Source of the DNA: Streptomyces carminius
GTDB lineage: Bacteria; Actinomycetota; Actinomycetes; Streptomycetales; Streptomycetaceae
NCBI RefSeq assembly: GCF_002794255.1
Contig: NZ_PGGW01000064.1
Span: 1 to 64,000, forward strand
DNA: 64,000 nt
Direction of reading: 5' to 3'
Shown here: piece after piece, positions 27,795 to 38,306 of the stretch
Layout of the letters: every line of letters begins with the position of its first letter
Position numbering within the stretch: the first letter of the stretch is position 1
Position numbers and translations under genes: made by a program
Notes under the pieces: model-generated
Database searches by the model: none
What the model was told of the DNA's origin: nothing
Seen by the model: only the letters and a program-made list of their open reading frames with translations

Positions 27795-29164
27795 GCGTTC
27801 ACCTCCAGGTGTGCGGTGGTGTCATCGGCCCACAGGGTCGACTTGGCCGGGTCGAAGGGACAGCCGCGCCCGGTGACGTGCTGCTCGTACTCCTCGCGGA
27901 AGTACTTCAGGGAGGAGAAGATCGGGCTGGCCGCGCCGTCGCCGAGGGCGCAGAACGCCTTGCCGTTGATGTTGTCGGCGATGTCGTTGATCTTGTCCAG
28001 GTCGGACATCACCGCCTTGCCGCCCTCGATGTCGCGCATGAGCTGGACCAGCCAGTACGTGCCCTCGCGGCAGGGAGTGCACTTGCCGCAGGACTCGTGG
28101 GCGTAGAACTCCGTCCAGCGGGTCACCGCGCGGACCACGCAGGTGGTCTCGTCGAAGCACTGGAGCGCCTTGGTGCCCAGCATCGAGCCGGCGGCGCCCA
28201 CGCCCTCGTAGTCCAGCGGGACGTCGAGGTGCTCGTCGGTCAGCAGCGGGGTGGAGGAGCCGCCCGGGGTCCAGAACTTCAGCCGGTGGCCGGGCCGCAT
28301 GCCGCCGCTCATGTCGAGCAGCTGGCGCAGCGTGATGCCCAGCGGGGCCTCGTACTGGCCGGGGTTGGCGACATGGCCGCTGAGCGAGTACAGCGTGAAG
28401 CCCGGGGACTTCTCGCTGCCCATCGAGCGGAACCACTCCTTGCCCTTGTTGAGGATCGCGGGAACCGAGGCGATGGACTCGACGTTGTTGACGACGGTGG
28501 GGCTGGCGTACAGACCGGCGACGGCCGGGAAGGGCGGGCGCAGCCGCGGCTGGCCGCGCCGCCCCTCCAGCGAGTCCAGGAGGGCGGTCTCCTCGCCGCA
28601 GATGTACGCGCCCGCGCCCGCGTGCACGGTCAGCTCCACGTCCAGGCCGGAGCCGAGGACGTCCTTGCCGAGGTAGCCCGCCGCGTACGCCTCGCGCACG
28701 GCCTCGTGGAGGCGCCGCAGCACGGGGACGACCTCGCCGCGCAGGTAGACGAAGGCGTGGTTCGAGCGGATCGCGTGGCAGGCGATCACGATGCCCTCGA
28801 TCAGCGAGTGCGGGTTGGAGTACAGCAGGGGGATGTCCTTGCAGGTGCCCGGCTCGGACTCGTCGGCGTTGACCACCAGGTAGTGGGGCTTGCCGTCGCC
28901 CTGCGGGATGAACTGCCACTTCATGCCCGTGGGGAAGCCCGCGCCGCCGCGGCCGCGCAGCCCGGAGTCCTTGACGTACGCGATGACGTCGTCGGGCGGC
29001 ATGGCCAGGGCCTTGCGCAGCCCCTCGTAGCCCTCGTGGGCCAGATAGGCGTCCAGCGTCCAGGAGTCCGGCCGGTCCCAGAAGGCCGAGAGCACCGGTG
29101 ACAGCAGCTTCTCCGCCGAGGTCTCCGCCGAGGCGTCCGCCTGCCGTGCGGCTTGTTCGGTCAT
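27791..29164 (-). CDS. nuoF: NADH-quinone oxidoreductase subunit F (NADH/FMN-binding)
   Basis: A 457-aa catalytic subunit that binds NADH, FMN and cluster N3. Key segments: GLRGRGGAGFPTGMKW (NADH/FMN), YICGEETALLDSLEG (FMN region) and ESCGKCTPCREG with the fourth Cys further downstream (ALGDGAASPIFS region). The length is normal. ATG 29164 overlaps the nuoE stop (ATGA), and the end overlaps nuoG by 4 bases. Confidence 0.97.
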   Translation of the reverse strand: MTEQAARQADASAETSAEKLLSPVLSAFWDRPDSWTLDAYLAHEGYEGLRKALAMPPDDVIAYVKDSGLRGRGGAGFPTGMKWQFIPQGDGKPHYLVVNADESEPGTCKDIPLLYSNPHSLIEGIVIACHAIRSNHAFVYLRGEVVPVLRRLHEAVREAYAAGYLGKDVLGSGLDVELTVHAGAGAYICGEETALLDSLEGRRGQPRLRPPFPAVAGLYASPTVVNNVESIASVPAILNKGKEWFRSMGSEKSPGFTLYSLSGHVANPGQYEAPLGITLRQLLDMSGGMRPGHRLKFWTPGGSSTPLLTDEHLDVPLDYEGVGAAGSMLGTKALQCFDETTCVVRAVTRWTEFYAHESCGKCTPCREGTYWLVQLMRDIEGGKAVMSDLDKINDIADNINGKAFCALGDGAASPIFSSLKYFREEYEQHVTGRGCPFDPAKSTLWADDTTAHLEVNA

Positions 29165-30047
29165 CGGTCGCCCTCCTTGCTCACCGGACCGGTCGGGTTC
29201 TCGGGGTCCGAGGCGGCGGTCTTCCGCGGCGCGTCGTGGGAGCTGGGGTGCGGGTCGGGCGCCTCGCCGGTCTCGGTCGTGGGCTGCCCCTGCTCCGCGG
29301 CGGCCGGAAGGCCCTCGCCGCCGCGCGGCGAGACGACCTTCCGTCCGGTCGCCGCCGGGCCCGTCCCGGACCGCGCCGCCTCGCCCCTGGCCAGCCTCAG
29401 CCCGATCAGCGAGGCCTCCCCGGCCTCGCCCTCGGCCGCGCCGGGGCGCTCGTCAGGGAAGCCGGCGAGGATGCGCGCGGTCTCCTTGAAGGTGCACAGC
29501 GGGGCGCCGCGGGTGGGCCGCACCTCGCGTCCGGCGCGCAGGTCGTCCACCATCTTCTTCGCGCTGTCGGGTGTCTGGTTGTCGAAGAACTCCCAGTTGA
29601 CCATCACCACGGGCGCGAAGTCGCAGGCCGCGTTGCACTCGATGTGCTCCAGGGTGATCTTTCCGTCCCCGGTGGTCTCCTGGTTGCCGACGCCCAGGTG
29701 CTCCTGGAGCGCCTCGAAGATGGCGTCGCCGCCCATCACCGCGCACAGGGTGTTGGTGCACACCCCGACCTGGTAGTCGCCCGACGGCTTGCGCCGGTAC
29801 ATGCTGTAGAAGGTGGCCACCGCGCTGACCTCGGCCGTGTTCAGGTCGAGCACCTCGGCGCAGAACCGCACTCCGGTGGGGGTGACGTGCCCCTCCTCCG
29901 ACTGCACCAGGTGCAGCAGCGGCAGCAGCGCGGAGCGGCTGCCGGGGTAGCGGGCGATGATCTCCTTGGCGTCCGCCTCCAGCCGGGCGCGCACCTCGGC
30001 CGGGTAGTCGGGGGCGGGCAGCTGGGGCATCCCGAGCGATACGTCTG

Positions 30048-30051
<4 letters not shown>
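29161..30051 (-). CDS. nuoE: NADH-quinone oxidoreductase subunit E with extended tail
   Basis: A 296-aa thioredoxin-like subunit carrying 2Fe-2S cluster N1a; ligands lie in VCTNTLCAVMGG and IECNAACDFAP. The conserved core ends near residue 195 (TFKETARILAGFPDE). The last ~100 residues are low-complexity Gly/Pro/Glu/Ser, whereas typical NuoE is about 160-180 aa. GTG 30051 overlaps the nuoD stop; ATG codons upstream in the same frame belong to the nuoD shadow. Confidence 0.95.
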
Positions 30052-31396
<1,345 letters not shown>

Positions 31397-31397
<1 letters not shown>

Positions 31398-32109
31398 CAG
31401 CTGTACGACCTCCGCTGGTCGGGAGCCGGGATCTGGGCGCCCTTGTACTCGACGGGGATGCCACCCAGGGGGTAGTCCTTGCGCTGCGGGAAGCCCTGCC
31501 AGTCGTCGGGCATCATGATCCGCGTGAGCGCCGGGTGGCCGTCGAAGACCAGGCCGAAGAAGTCGTAGGTCTCGCGCTCGTGCCAGTCGTTGGTGGGGTA
31601 GACCGAGACGATCGACGGGATGTGCGGATCGCTGTCCGGAGCGCTGACGTCCAGCCGGACGAGCCGGTTGTGGGTGAGCGAGCGCAGGTGGTAGACGGCG
31701 TGCAGCTCCCGGCCCTCGTCGCCGGGGTAGTGGACGCCGCTGACGCCGGTGCACATCTCGAAGCGCAGCGCGGGGTCGTCGCGCAGGATGCGGGCGGTGG
31801 CCGGCAGGTGCTCGCGGGCGATGTGGAAGGTGAGTTCGCCGCGGTCCACGACCGTCTTCTCGATCACCTCCTCCGGCACCAGGCCCTGCTCCTCCAGGGC
31901 GCCCTCCAGCTCGTCGGCCACCTCGTCGAACCAACCGCCGTACGGTCGGCTCGACGCGCCCGGCAGCCGCACGGTGCGCACCAGGCCGCCGTAGCCGGAG
32001 GTGTCGCCGCCCTCCTTGGCGCCGAACATGCCCCGGCGTACGTCGATGACCTCGCCGGAGTCGTCGCGCGGCGCGGGGACGGCGCCGCTGCCGCCTGCCT
32101 GTGCGTCGC

Positions 32110-32113
<4 letters not shown>
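31397..32113 (-). CDS. nuoC: NADH-quinone oxidoreductase subunit C (30-kDa)
   Basis: A 238-aa peripheral-arm subunit. The signature is DSDPHIPSIVSVYPTNDWHERETYDFFGLVFDGHP followed by DDWQGFPQRKDYPLGG. About 75 N-terminal residues precede the conserved core. ATG 32113 overlaps the nuoB stop (ATGA). Confidence 0.96.
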
Positions 32114-32664
<551 letters not shown>

Positions 32665-32674
32665 GTGTACGCCC

Positions 32675-33034
32675 CTAGTCCCATTCCAGTCCGCCGCGCC
32701 GCCACACGTAGGCGTAGGCGACGAAGACGGTCAGCACGAAGAGCAGCATCTCCACGAGCCCGAACAGCCCCAGGGCGTCGAAGGTGACGGCCCAGGGGTA
32801 GAGGAAGACGATCTCGATGTCGAAGACGATGAAGAGCATCGCCGTCAGGTAGTACTTGATCGGGAATCGCCCGCCGCCCGCGGCCTGCGGGGTGGGCTCG
32901 ACACCGCACTCGTACGCCTCGAGCTTGGCTCGGTTGTAGCGCCTGGGGCCGATGATCGATGCCATCACCACGGAGAAGACCGCGAAGCCTGCCCCGAGCG
33001 CTCCCAGTACGAGGATGGGCGTATAGACGTTCAC
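32675..33034 (-). CDS. nuoA: NADH-quinone oxidoreductase subunit A
   Basis: A 119-aa three-helix membrane subunit and first gene of the operon. The conserved loop AKLEAYECGVEPTPQAAGGGRFPIKYYL and the second helix LFIVFDIEIVFLYPWA identify it. GTG 33034 has GGAG-type ribosome binding bases (GGAGCGAGGAGCG) just upstream. All 14 genes A to N run without a gap over 13 bases, so they are probably one transcript. Confidence 0.97.
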   Translation of the reverse strand: MNVYTPILVLGALGAGFAVFSVVMASIIGPRRYNRAKLEAYECGVEPTPQAAGGGRFPIKYYLTAMLFIVFDIEIVFLYPWAVTFDALGLFGLVEMLLFVLTVFVAYAYVWRRGGLEWD

Positions 33035-33128
33035 CGCTCCTCGCTCCTTCCAGTCGACGATCGCTTCCGGCGGGCGGCCGCTGCGGGCCGTTTTCGGACC
33101 GGTGTGCCGTTCACGAAGATCGTGTGTA

Positions 33129-33144
33129 TGTGAGGCAGTTCACA
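33129..33144 (-). promoter_or_regulatory. Rex-type operator upstream of nuoA
   Basis: Read on the minus strand the site is TGTGAACTGCCTCACA, matching the Rex consensus TGTGAA-N4-TTCACA at 11 of 12 half-site bases; flanking bases extend it to TTGTGAA. It lies about 95 bases ahead of nuoA and 10-30 bases downstream of the start point predicted from the -10 at 33161-33166. Rex releases DNA when NADH/NAD+ rises, and nuo is an established Rex target in Streptomyces. Confidence 0.75.
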
Positions 33145-33160
33145 AGCCCGAGTCGAGTGC

Positions 33161-33166
33161 ATCCTA
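33161..33166 (-). promoter_or_regulatory. Candidate -10 element of the nuo operon promoter
   Basis: On the minus strand this reads TAGGAT, a perfect match to the Streptomyces vegetative -10 consensus. No good TTGACA lies 16-19 bases upstream. A start near 33154 would give a leader of about 120 bases containing the Rex site. Confidence 0.5.
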
Positions 33167-33765
33167 TGCCTGCCCCTCTGTGATCTGCGACACGGGGTAC
33201 GGCAGGGAGTTTGTGATCTCCACCACCTGACGAACGATCATGATCGAAGCCGGACGGACACCTTCACACTCGAAGCTCCGGACTGATCACAAAGCGTCAT
33301 CGAGCATCGCGTCCATGCTGGTGAAAGGGGATGCGTGGTACCAAGACGCACCCGCCGTGCGCAAGTTTGCGCTGGACGTCCGATCCTTGTTAAGGGGCCG
33401 ACCGACCCCGTCGCGCACCCGTCGCACACCAGTCGCCCGGCCCTCCAGGCGCCCTCCCGGCACCTCCGGACGGACACCGAAAGAGCACGAAACGAGTCGC
33501 GGACGTTACAAGATCGTGAATCCGTGCTCAATCTGTGACCTGTGCCACGCCCGAGTCCCATGCGGAATCCGGGCCTTGCGCCGGCACGACCCCGTGTGCC
33601 ACCCCTCCGAAAGGAAACGGACCAATCGGACAACACCATGGTCACGACCGCACAGCGGGACAATGATCAATTACCGGAATAACCTCCGGCGGTCCGTGAA
33701 AGGCGCTCAAGCGGAGGCGTGTGTGCCGAATGTGACGCAGGACACCTTTGTTGAACCGGAGCCCC
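33167..33765. other. Long non-coding stretch between nuoA and the NlpC/P60 gene
   Basis: About 600 bases without a convincing gene; the ORFs in it have non-Streptomyces codon bias. It has noticeably more A/T than its neighbours. Visible elements are a 12-base palindrome CGATCATGATCG (33235-33246), a CCGGA-N6-TCCGG dyad (33674-33689) and several TGTGAYCTG-like motifs (near 33179, 33212 and 33534). Some secreted wall-hydrolase genes in Streptomyces have structured leaders, but I could not match a known riboswitch core here. Confidence 0.5.
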
Positions 33766-34653
33766 ATGGCTGATAGCCGTGGTGTCATGTCCCAGACCGC
33801 GCACAAACCCAGCCACCGGAAACCCCGCCGCAGCACCGGGCACCCCCTGCTGCGCCCGGGCGTTGCCGGTGGCGTCCTCAGCACCATCGCGGTGACCGCC
33901 GCGGCCGCCCCCTCCTCCGCCGAGGAGAAGGACCGGACCACCGGCACCATCGAGATGCACACGCTCACCGCCGATCTCACGGCCGGCGCCCAGCAGGCCG
34001 GTGACGCGACGCAGGCGGTCGCGGTCCGGTACGAGGCCGAGGCGGCCCGCGTCCTGGCCGCCGAGACGGCCATGAAGAAGGCCGAGGCCAGGGCCGAGGC
34101 CGAGGCCGAGCGGAAGAAGGCCGCCGCCAAGGCCGCCCGGGAACGGGCCGAACGCGAGGCCGAGGCCCGGGCACGCGCCGCCCGCGACGCCGAGCGCACC
34201 GCCCTGGCCACCCAGGGCACCCAGAGCACCCAGAGCACCCAGACCGCCGAGAACACGGACAGCAGCGGCAGCACCGCCACCCGGTCCCGGGCGGGCAGCG
34301 GCAACACGGCCACCCTCATCAGCTTCCTGAAGGGCCAGGTCGGCAAGTCCTACGTGCTCGGCGCCACCGGCCCCAGCGCCTACGACTGCTCCGGTCTGAC
34401 ACAGGCCGCCTTCCGCCAGCTCGGCATCAGCCTGCCGCGCACCTCGCAGAGCCAGTCCACCGCGGGCACCCAGGTCTCCCTGGGCAACCTCCAGCCGGGC
34501 GACATCCTCTACTGGGGCGGCGCCGGCAGCGCCTACCACGTCGGCGTCTACATCGGCGACGGCCGCTTCATCGGCGCCCAGAACTCCTCCACCGGCATCG
34601 TGGAGCGCGACCTGAGCTACGACCCGCCCTCGGGCGCGGTGCGCGTCCTCTGA
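33766..34653 (+). CDS. Secreted NlpC/P60 family peptidoglycan hydrolase
   Basis: A 295-aa exported wall hydrolase. After a basic N-terminus a hydrophobic segment (GGVLSTIAVTAAAAPSSA) forms the signal peptide. Residues about 85-145 are an Ala/Glu/Lys/Arg coiled coil (AEARAEAEAERKKAAAKAAR), and a Gln/Thr/Ser linker (GTQSTQSTQT) leads to the C-terminal NlpC/P60 domain. The catalytic Cys208 is in YDCSGLTQAAF and His258 in YHVGVYIGDG. Such D,L-endopeptidases cut peptide stems during growth or germination. I prefer ATG 33766; TTG 33748 and ATG 33787 are alternatives. A strong hairpin follows. Confidence 0.9.
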   Translation: MADSRGVMSQTAHKPSHRKPRRSTGHPLLRPGVAGGVLSTIAVTAAAAPSSAEEKDRTTGTIEMHTLTADLTAGAQQAGDATQAVAVRYEAEAARVLAAETAMKKAEARAEAEAERKKAAAKAARERAEREAEARARAARDAERTALATQGTQSTQSTQTAENTDSSGSTATRSRAGSGNTATLISFLKGQVGKSYVLGATGPSAYDCSGLTQAAFRQLGISLPRTSQSQSTAGTQVSLGNLQPGDILYWGGAGSAYHVGVYIGDGRFIGAQNSSTGIVERDLSYDPPSGAVRVL

Positions 34654-34677
34654 CGCCTCCGGCGTCCCCGTGACGAC

Positions 34678-34717
34678 CGGGTGGGGCCCGTCCGGAGATC
34701 CGGACGGGCCCCACCCG
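34678..34717 (+). terminator. Terminator of the NlpC/P60 gene
   Basis: Perfect 18-bp stem (34678-34695 with 34700-34717) with loop AGAT, 24 bases after the stop codon. The 200 bases beyond it carry no gene. Confidence 0.85.
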
Positions 34718-34922
34718 CGTCCACCCCGCACCACCGGCCGACGGCCCCGGGCCGCCCGGCTCCGCGCTCCCCCGCCCGCTCGCGCCCGCCGTCAGCGAGC
34801 GTTTCCAGGCCCCCCGCGGCAGTCCGCGAGCCGCGGCCGAGCCGGGCGTACCGGCGGCAGCGCGGCCCGGCGGAGCCGGAAAGACGCCGCCCACCCGGGC
34901 ACACCCGGCCGACAGGCGCGAA

Positions 34923-34970
34923 GCGCCCCCGCACGGTCCGGGCCCGTCGGCCCGGACCGTGCGGGGGCGC
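34923..34970 (-). terminator. Terminator of the geranylgeranyl reductase gene
   Basis: Perfect 21-bp stem (34923-34943 with 34950-34970) and 6-base loop, starting 14 bases past the reductase stop codon on the minus strand. Confidence 0.85.
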
Positions 34971-34984
34971 CCCGCGTACCCGCG

Positions 34985-36289
34985 CTACGCGCGCGGCGCC
35001 ACCTTCGTCAGCCCGTTGATGATCCGGTCCATCGCGTCGCCGCCCGTCGGATCGGTCAGGTTCGCCAGCAGCTTCAGCGTGAAGCGCATCAGCATCGGGT
35101 GCGTCAGCCCGCGCTCCGCCGCCAGCCGCATGACCTTCGGGTTGCCGATCAGCTTCACGAAGGCGCGGCCCAGCGTGTAGTAGCCGCCGTAGGTGTCCTT
35201 CAGGATCCGCGGGTAGCGGCGCAGCACCAGCTCCCGCTGGGCCGGGGTCTGCCGGGCGTGGGCCTGGACGACGACGTCGGCCGCGATCTGCCCCGACTCC
35301 ATGGCGTACGCGATGCCCTCGCCGTTGAACGGGTTGACCATGCCGCCCGCGTCACCGACCAGCAGCAGCCCCCGGGTGTAGTGCGGCTGCCGGTTGAACG
35401 CCATCGGCAGGGCCGCGCCGCGGATCGGGCCCGTCATGTTCTCCGGCGTGTAGCCCCACTCCTCGGGCATCGAGGCGCACCACGCCTTGAGCACCTCCCG
35501 CCAGTCCAGCTCCTGGAAGGAGGACGAGGTGTTGAGCACGCCCAGCCCCACGTTGGAGGTGCCGTCGCCCATGCCGAAGACCCAGCCGTAGCCGGGCAGC
35601 AGCCGGTCCTCCGCGCCCCGGCGGTCCCACAGCTCCAGCCAGGACTCCAGGTAGTCGTCCTCGTGACGCGGGGAATTGAAGTACGTGCGCACGGCCACGC
35701 CCATCGGCCGGTCCTCGCGCCGGTGCAGGCCCATCGCCAGCGACAGCCGGGAGGAGTTGCCGTCCGCGGCGACCACCAGCGGCGCGCGGAAGACCACCGG
35801 CGTCTTCTCCTCGCCGAGCTTCGCCTCCACACCGGTGATCCGGCCGGTGCGCCCGTCGCGGACCGGTGCCCCGACGTTGCACCGCTCGTACAGCCGCGCC
35901 CCGGCCTTCTCGGCCTGCCGGGCGAGCTGCTCGTCGAAGTCGTCGCGCCGGCGGACCAGTCCGTAGTCCGGGTAGCTCGCCAGCTCCGGCCAGTCGAGCT
36001 GGAGCCGCACCCCGCCGGCGATGATCCGCAGCCCCTTGTTGCGCAGCCAGCCCGCCTCCTCGGAGACGTCTATCCCCATCGCGACGAGCTGCTTGACCGC
36101 CCGCGGCGTCAGCCCGTCGCCGCAGACCTTCTCCCGGGGGAAGGCCGTCTTCTCCAGCAGCAGGACGTCGAGCCCGGAGCGCGCCAGGTGGTACGCGGTG
36201 GTGGACCCGGCGGGCCCGGCCCCGACCACGATCACATCGGCGCTGTGCTCGGAGCTTGCCTTCGAGGGGGACTCGGGGGACTCGGCCAC
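34985..36289 (-). CDS. Geranylgeranyl/menaquinone-chain reductase (FAD-dependent)
   Basis: A 434-aa FAD-dependent oxidoreductase. The N-terminal dinucleotide fold is DVIVVGAGPAGSTTAYHLAR, followed by the family signature EKTAFPREKVCGDGLTPRAV and the second FAD motif LLVGDAGGMVNPFNGEGIAYAMESG. The family saturates prenyl double bonds; in actinobacteria the MenJ-like members reduce menaquinone side chains. The nearby menG, polyprenyl synthase and mqn genes support that role. GTG 36289 is chosen (GGGAG 7 bases upstream); residues encoded further upstream lack similarity. It is divergent from a GNAT gene with a 106-base shared promoter region. Confidence 0.92.
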   Translation of the reverse strand: MAESPESPSKASSEHSADVIVVGAGPAGSTTAYHLARSGLDVLLLEKTAFPREKVCGDGLTPRAVKQLVAMGIDVSEEAGWLRNKGLRIIAGGVRLQLDWPELASYPDYGLVRRRDDFDEQLARQAEKAGARLYERCNVGAPVRDGRTGRITGVEAKLGEEKTPVVFRAPLVVAADGNSSRLSLAMGLHRREDRPMGVAVRTYFNSPRHEDDYLESWLELWDRRGAEDRLLPGYGWVFGMGDGTSNVGLGVLNTSSSFQELDWREVLKAWCASMPEEWGYTPENMTGPIRGAALPMAFNRQPHYTRGLLLVGDAGGMVNPFNGEGIAYAMESGQIAADVVVQAHARQTPAQRELVLRRYPRILKDTYGGYYTLGRAFVKLIGNPKVMRLAAERGLTHPMLMRFTLKLLANLTDPTGGDAMDRIINGLTKVAPRA

Positions 36290-36395
36290 GACGGACTCCC
36301 ACAGAACTCGGTGTTCAACGTGCCGGTCGCGCCGGGCACTGGACAGGTTGCAGTCTATGGGGGTGCTCCGACGCCCCCGGGAGAAGGGATGCCCC

Positions 36396-36908
36396 ATGCC
36401 GTCCGCACCGCCGGCGCCGCCGTTCTCGCTGCGCGTACCGACCGCCCGGGACGCCGCCGCCTGGCACCGCCTCTTCGACGACCCGGCGGTGATGGAGTTC
36501 TTCGCGGAACCGCACCCGGACCTGGCCGGATACCGGGAACTCGCCGCGCGGCAGCGCCGGTACGCCGCCGAACTGGGCTTCTGCCTGTGGACGGTGCTGG
36601 ACGGCGCCGCCGGACCGGTCGGCTTCGCCGGCGCCCAGCCCTGGCGGAAGGAGTGGGGGCCGGCCGGCGAGATCGAGATCGGCTGGCGGCTGGGCCGCAC
36701 GCACTGGGGGAAGGGCTACGCCACGGCGGCGGCCCGCGAGACGCTGGAGCGCCTGCGGGCGGCCGGGGTGCGGCACGTCGTCGCCGTGGTGAAGGAGGGC
36801 AACGAGCGCTCCGTGGCCGTCACCCGGCGGCTGGGGATGCGTCCGGCCGAGAGCTACGTCTCGACGGTCTCGGGCGCGACGGCGGTCTGCCACCGCCTCG
36901 ACCTGTGA
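36396..36908 (+). CDS. GNAT family N-acetyltransferase (RimJ/RimL-like)
   Basis: A 170-aa acetyltransferase. The acetyl-CoA loop is in IGWRLGRTHWGKGYATAAA, with the C-terminal VVAVVKEGNERSVAVTRRLGMRP that RimJ/RimL-type enzymes share. The substrate is unknown. ATG 36396 is preceded by GAGAAGGG. It lies divergent from the reductase gene and convergent with menG, with only 37 bases between the stops and no clear hairpin. Confidence 0.85.
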   Translation: MPSAPPAPPFSLRVPTARDAAAWHRLFDDPAVMEFFAEPHPDLAGYRELAARQRRYAAELGFCLWTVLDGAAGPVGFAGAQPWRKEWGPAGEIEIGWRLGRTHWGKGYATAAARETLERLRAAGVRHVVAVVKEGNERSVAVTRRLGMRPAESYVSTVSGATAVCHRLDL

Positions 36909-36945
36909 GCCCGGTGCGCCCGGCGGCCCCCATGTCCTGCACGTC

Positions 36946-37638
36946 CTACGCGGCGAAGCCCCGGTGCAGGGCGACGATCCCGCCGCTCAGATCGCGCCAG
37001 GCGACCTTCGTCCAGCCCGCGTCCTGGAGACGGCGGGCCAGGGCGGGCTGGTCCGGCCAGGCGCGGATGGACTCGGCGAGGTAGACGTACGCGTCCGGGT
37101 TGCTGGAGACGGCCTCCGCCACCGACGGCAGGGCCCGCATCAGGTACTCGGTGTAGACCTTGCGGAAGGGCTCCCGGGTGGGGTGGCTGAACTCGCAGAT
37201 GACGACCCGGCCACCCGGCTTCGTCACCCGCAGCAGCTCGCGCAGGGCGGCGTCGGTGTCGTGGACGTTGCGCAGTCCGAAGGAGATGGTGACGGCGTCG
37301 AAGACCCCGTCCGCGAACGGCAGCTTCGTCGCGTCCCCGGCCGTGAACGGCATCCACGGCTCGCGCTTCTTCCCCTCGCGCAGCATCCCGAGGGAGAAGT
37401 CGCACGGCACGGTGAACGCCCCGGCGGACACGAAGGGCAGCGACGACGTCCCCGTACCGGCCGCCAGGTCGAGCACCCGCTCCCCCGGCCGCGCGTCCAC
37501 GGCGCGGGCGACCGCCTTCCGCCACACCCGGTCCTGCCCGAGGGACAGCACGTCGTTGGTGAGGTCGTACCGGGCCGCCACCTTGTCGAACATCGCGGCG
37601 ACTTCACGGGGCTGCTTGTCCAGGGATGCGCGCGTCAT
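36946..37638 (-). CDS. menG: Demethylmenaquinone methyltransferase
   Basis: A 230-aa UbiE/MenG-family SAM methyltransferase. The SAM-binding motif is VLDLAAGTGTSSLPF, and the family markers are FDKVAARYDLTNDVLSLGQDRVWR near the N-terminus and FGLRNVHDTDAALRELLRVTKPGG. It methylates the demethylated quinone ring in the last step of menaquinone synthesis, which is needed whether the ring comes from the Men or the futalosine route. ATG 37638 fits the conserved start (MTRASLDKQPREVAAMFDKV). Confidence 0.95.
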   Translation of the reverse strand: MTRASLDKQPREVAAMFDKVAARYDLTNDVLSLGQDRVWRKAVARAVDARPGERVLDLAAGTGTSSLPFVSAGAFTVPCDFSLGMLREGKKREPWMPFTAGDATKLPFADGVFDAVTISFGLRNVHDTDAALRELLRVTKPGGRVVICEFSHPTREPFRKVYTEYLMRALPSVAEAVSSNPDAYVYLAESIRAWPDQPALARRLQDAGWTKVAWRDLSGGIVALHRGFAA

Positions 37639-37738
37639 GCGCTCATCCTCGCAGCCCCGCGCCCTCCCCTCCGGCCCGCCCTCCACCGACCGGCACCCCC
37701 GGACGGCACACCCACCGGCGGGACGCACCTGCTCCGGG

Positions 37739-37767
37739 TTGTCCGCGCCCCGACCCCGGGTTACAGT
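37739..37767 (+). promoter_or_regulatory. Promoter of the antitoxin/PIN-toxin operon
   Basis: TTGTCC (37739-37744) and TACAGT (37762-37767) have the ideal 17-base spacing, 46 bases ahead of the antitoxin start codon. Predicted transcription start is near 37774. Confidence 0.6.
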
Positions 37768-37813
37768 TGTTTCAGATGAGCTGGCCGCCGAGGCGGCGGA
37801 ACAGGAGGCGGAG

Positions 37814-38263
37814 ATGGCTCGGACGAGCGTCCTGGCGCATGCCACGAAGGTGGACCCCCTCCCCTCCCACCGGGAGGAGCTCGCCGAGGCCGGGCGGATG
37901 GCACCCGACCAGGTCGAGGTGATACTGCGCAGGTCCGACGGCGGTGAGCTGGCCCTGCCGCCCGAGCTGGCCCGAGTCCTCATCGCCTCGGCCGGTGAGC
38001 TGGCGAGCGGGCACGCCGTCACCGTCCTGGCGTCCGAGACCCAGCTCTCACCCGCCGAGGCCGCCGAACTGCTGGGGCTGTCCCGACCCTTCGTTGTCCG
38101 CCTGCTGGACTCGGGCGAGATCCCCTCGTCACATCTGCCGGGCAGCAGTCACCGGGTGGTGCGCCTCGCCGATGTGCTGGCGTTCCAGCGGAAGCGGCAG
38201 CAGCGCAGGGAGGGCCGCCGACGGATCGCCGACGCCGTCGACGAAGCCGGGCTGCCGTACTGA
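37814..38263 (+). CDS. Antitoxin with excisionase-type helix-turn-helix
   Basis: A 149-aa protein. The N-terminal half is a variable dimerisation region. The C-terminal half holds an Xis/MerR-like DNA-binding domain: LSPAEAAELLGLSRPFVVRLLDSGEIPSSHLPGSSHRVV, then a basic tail (FQRKRQQRREGRRR). This layout is typical of antitoxins upstream of PIN_3-type toxins in actinobacteria. It should neutralise the toxin and repress the operon. AGGAGG lies 5 bases upstream of ATG 37814. The toxin starts 43 bases downstream. Confidence 0.85.
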   Translation: MARTSVLAHATKVDPLPSHREELAEAGRMAPDQVEVILRRSDGGELALPPELARVLIASAGELASGHAVTVLASETQLSPAEAAELLGLSRPFVVRLLDSGEIPSSHLPGSSHRVVRLADVLAFQRKRQQRREGRRRIADAVDEAGLPY

Positions 38264-38306
38264 CGCGGGGCGAGGGCCCGCCGAACGACCAGGGGGAAAC
38301 ACCACC

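Noticed and set aside
33177..33196. A second Rex site (TGTGATCTGCGACACG)
   Set aside because: The right half-site departs too far from TTCACA; only the 33129-33144 site is close to consensus.
33500..33765. c-di-AMP (ydaO-type) riboswitch before the NlpC/P60 gene
   Set aside because: I could not find the conserved core or a convincing pseudoknot by eye. Kept only as an open question for a covariance search.
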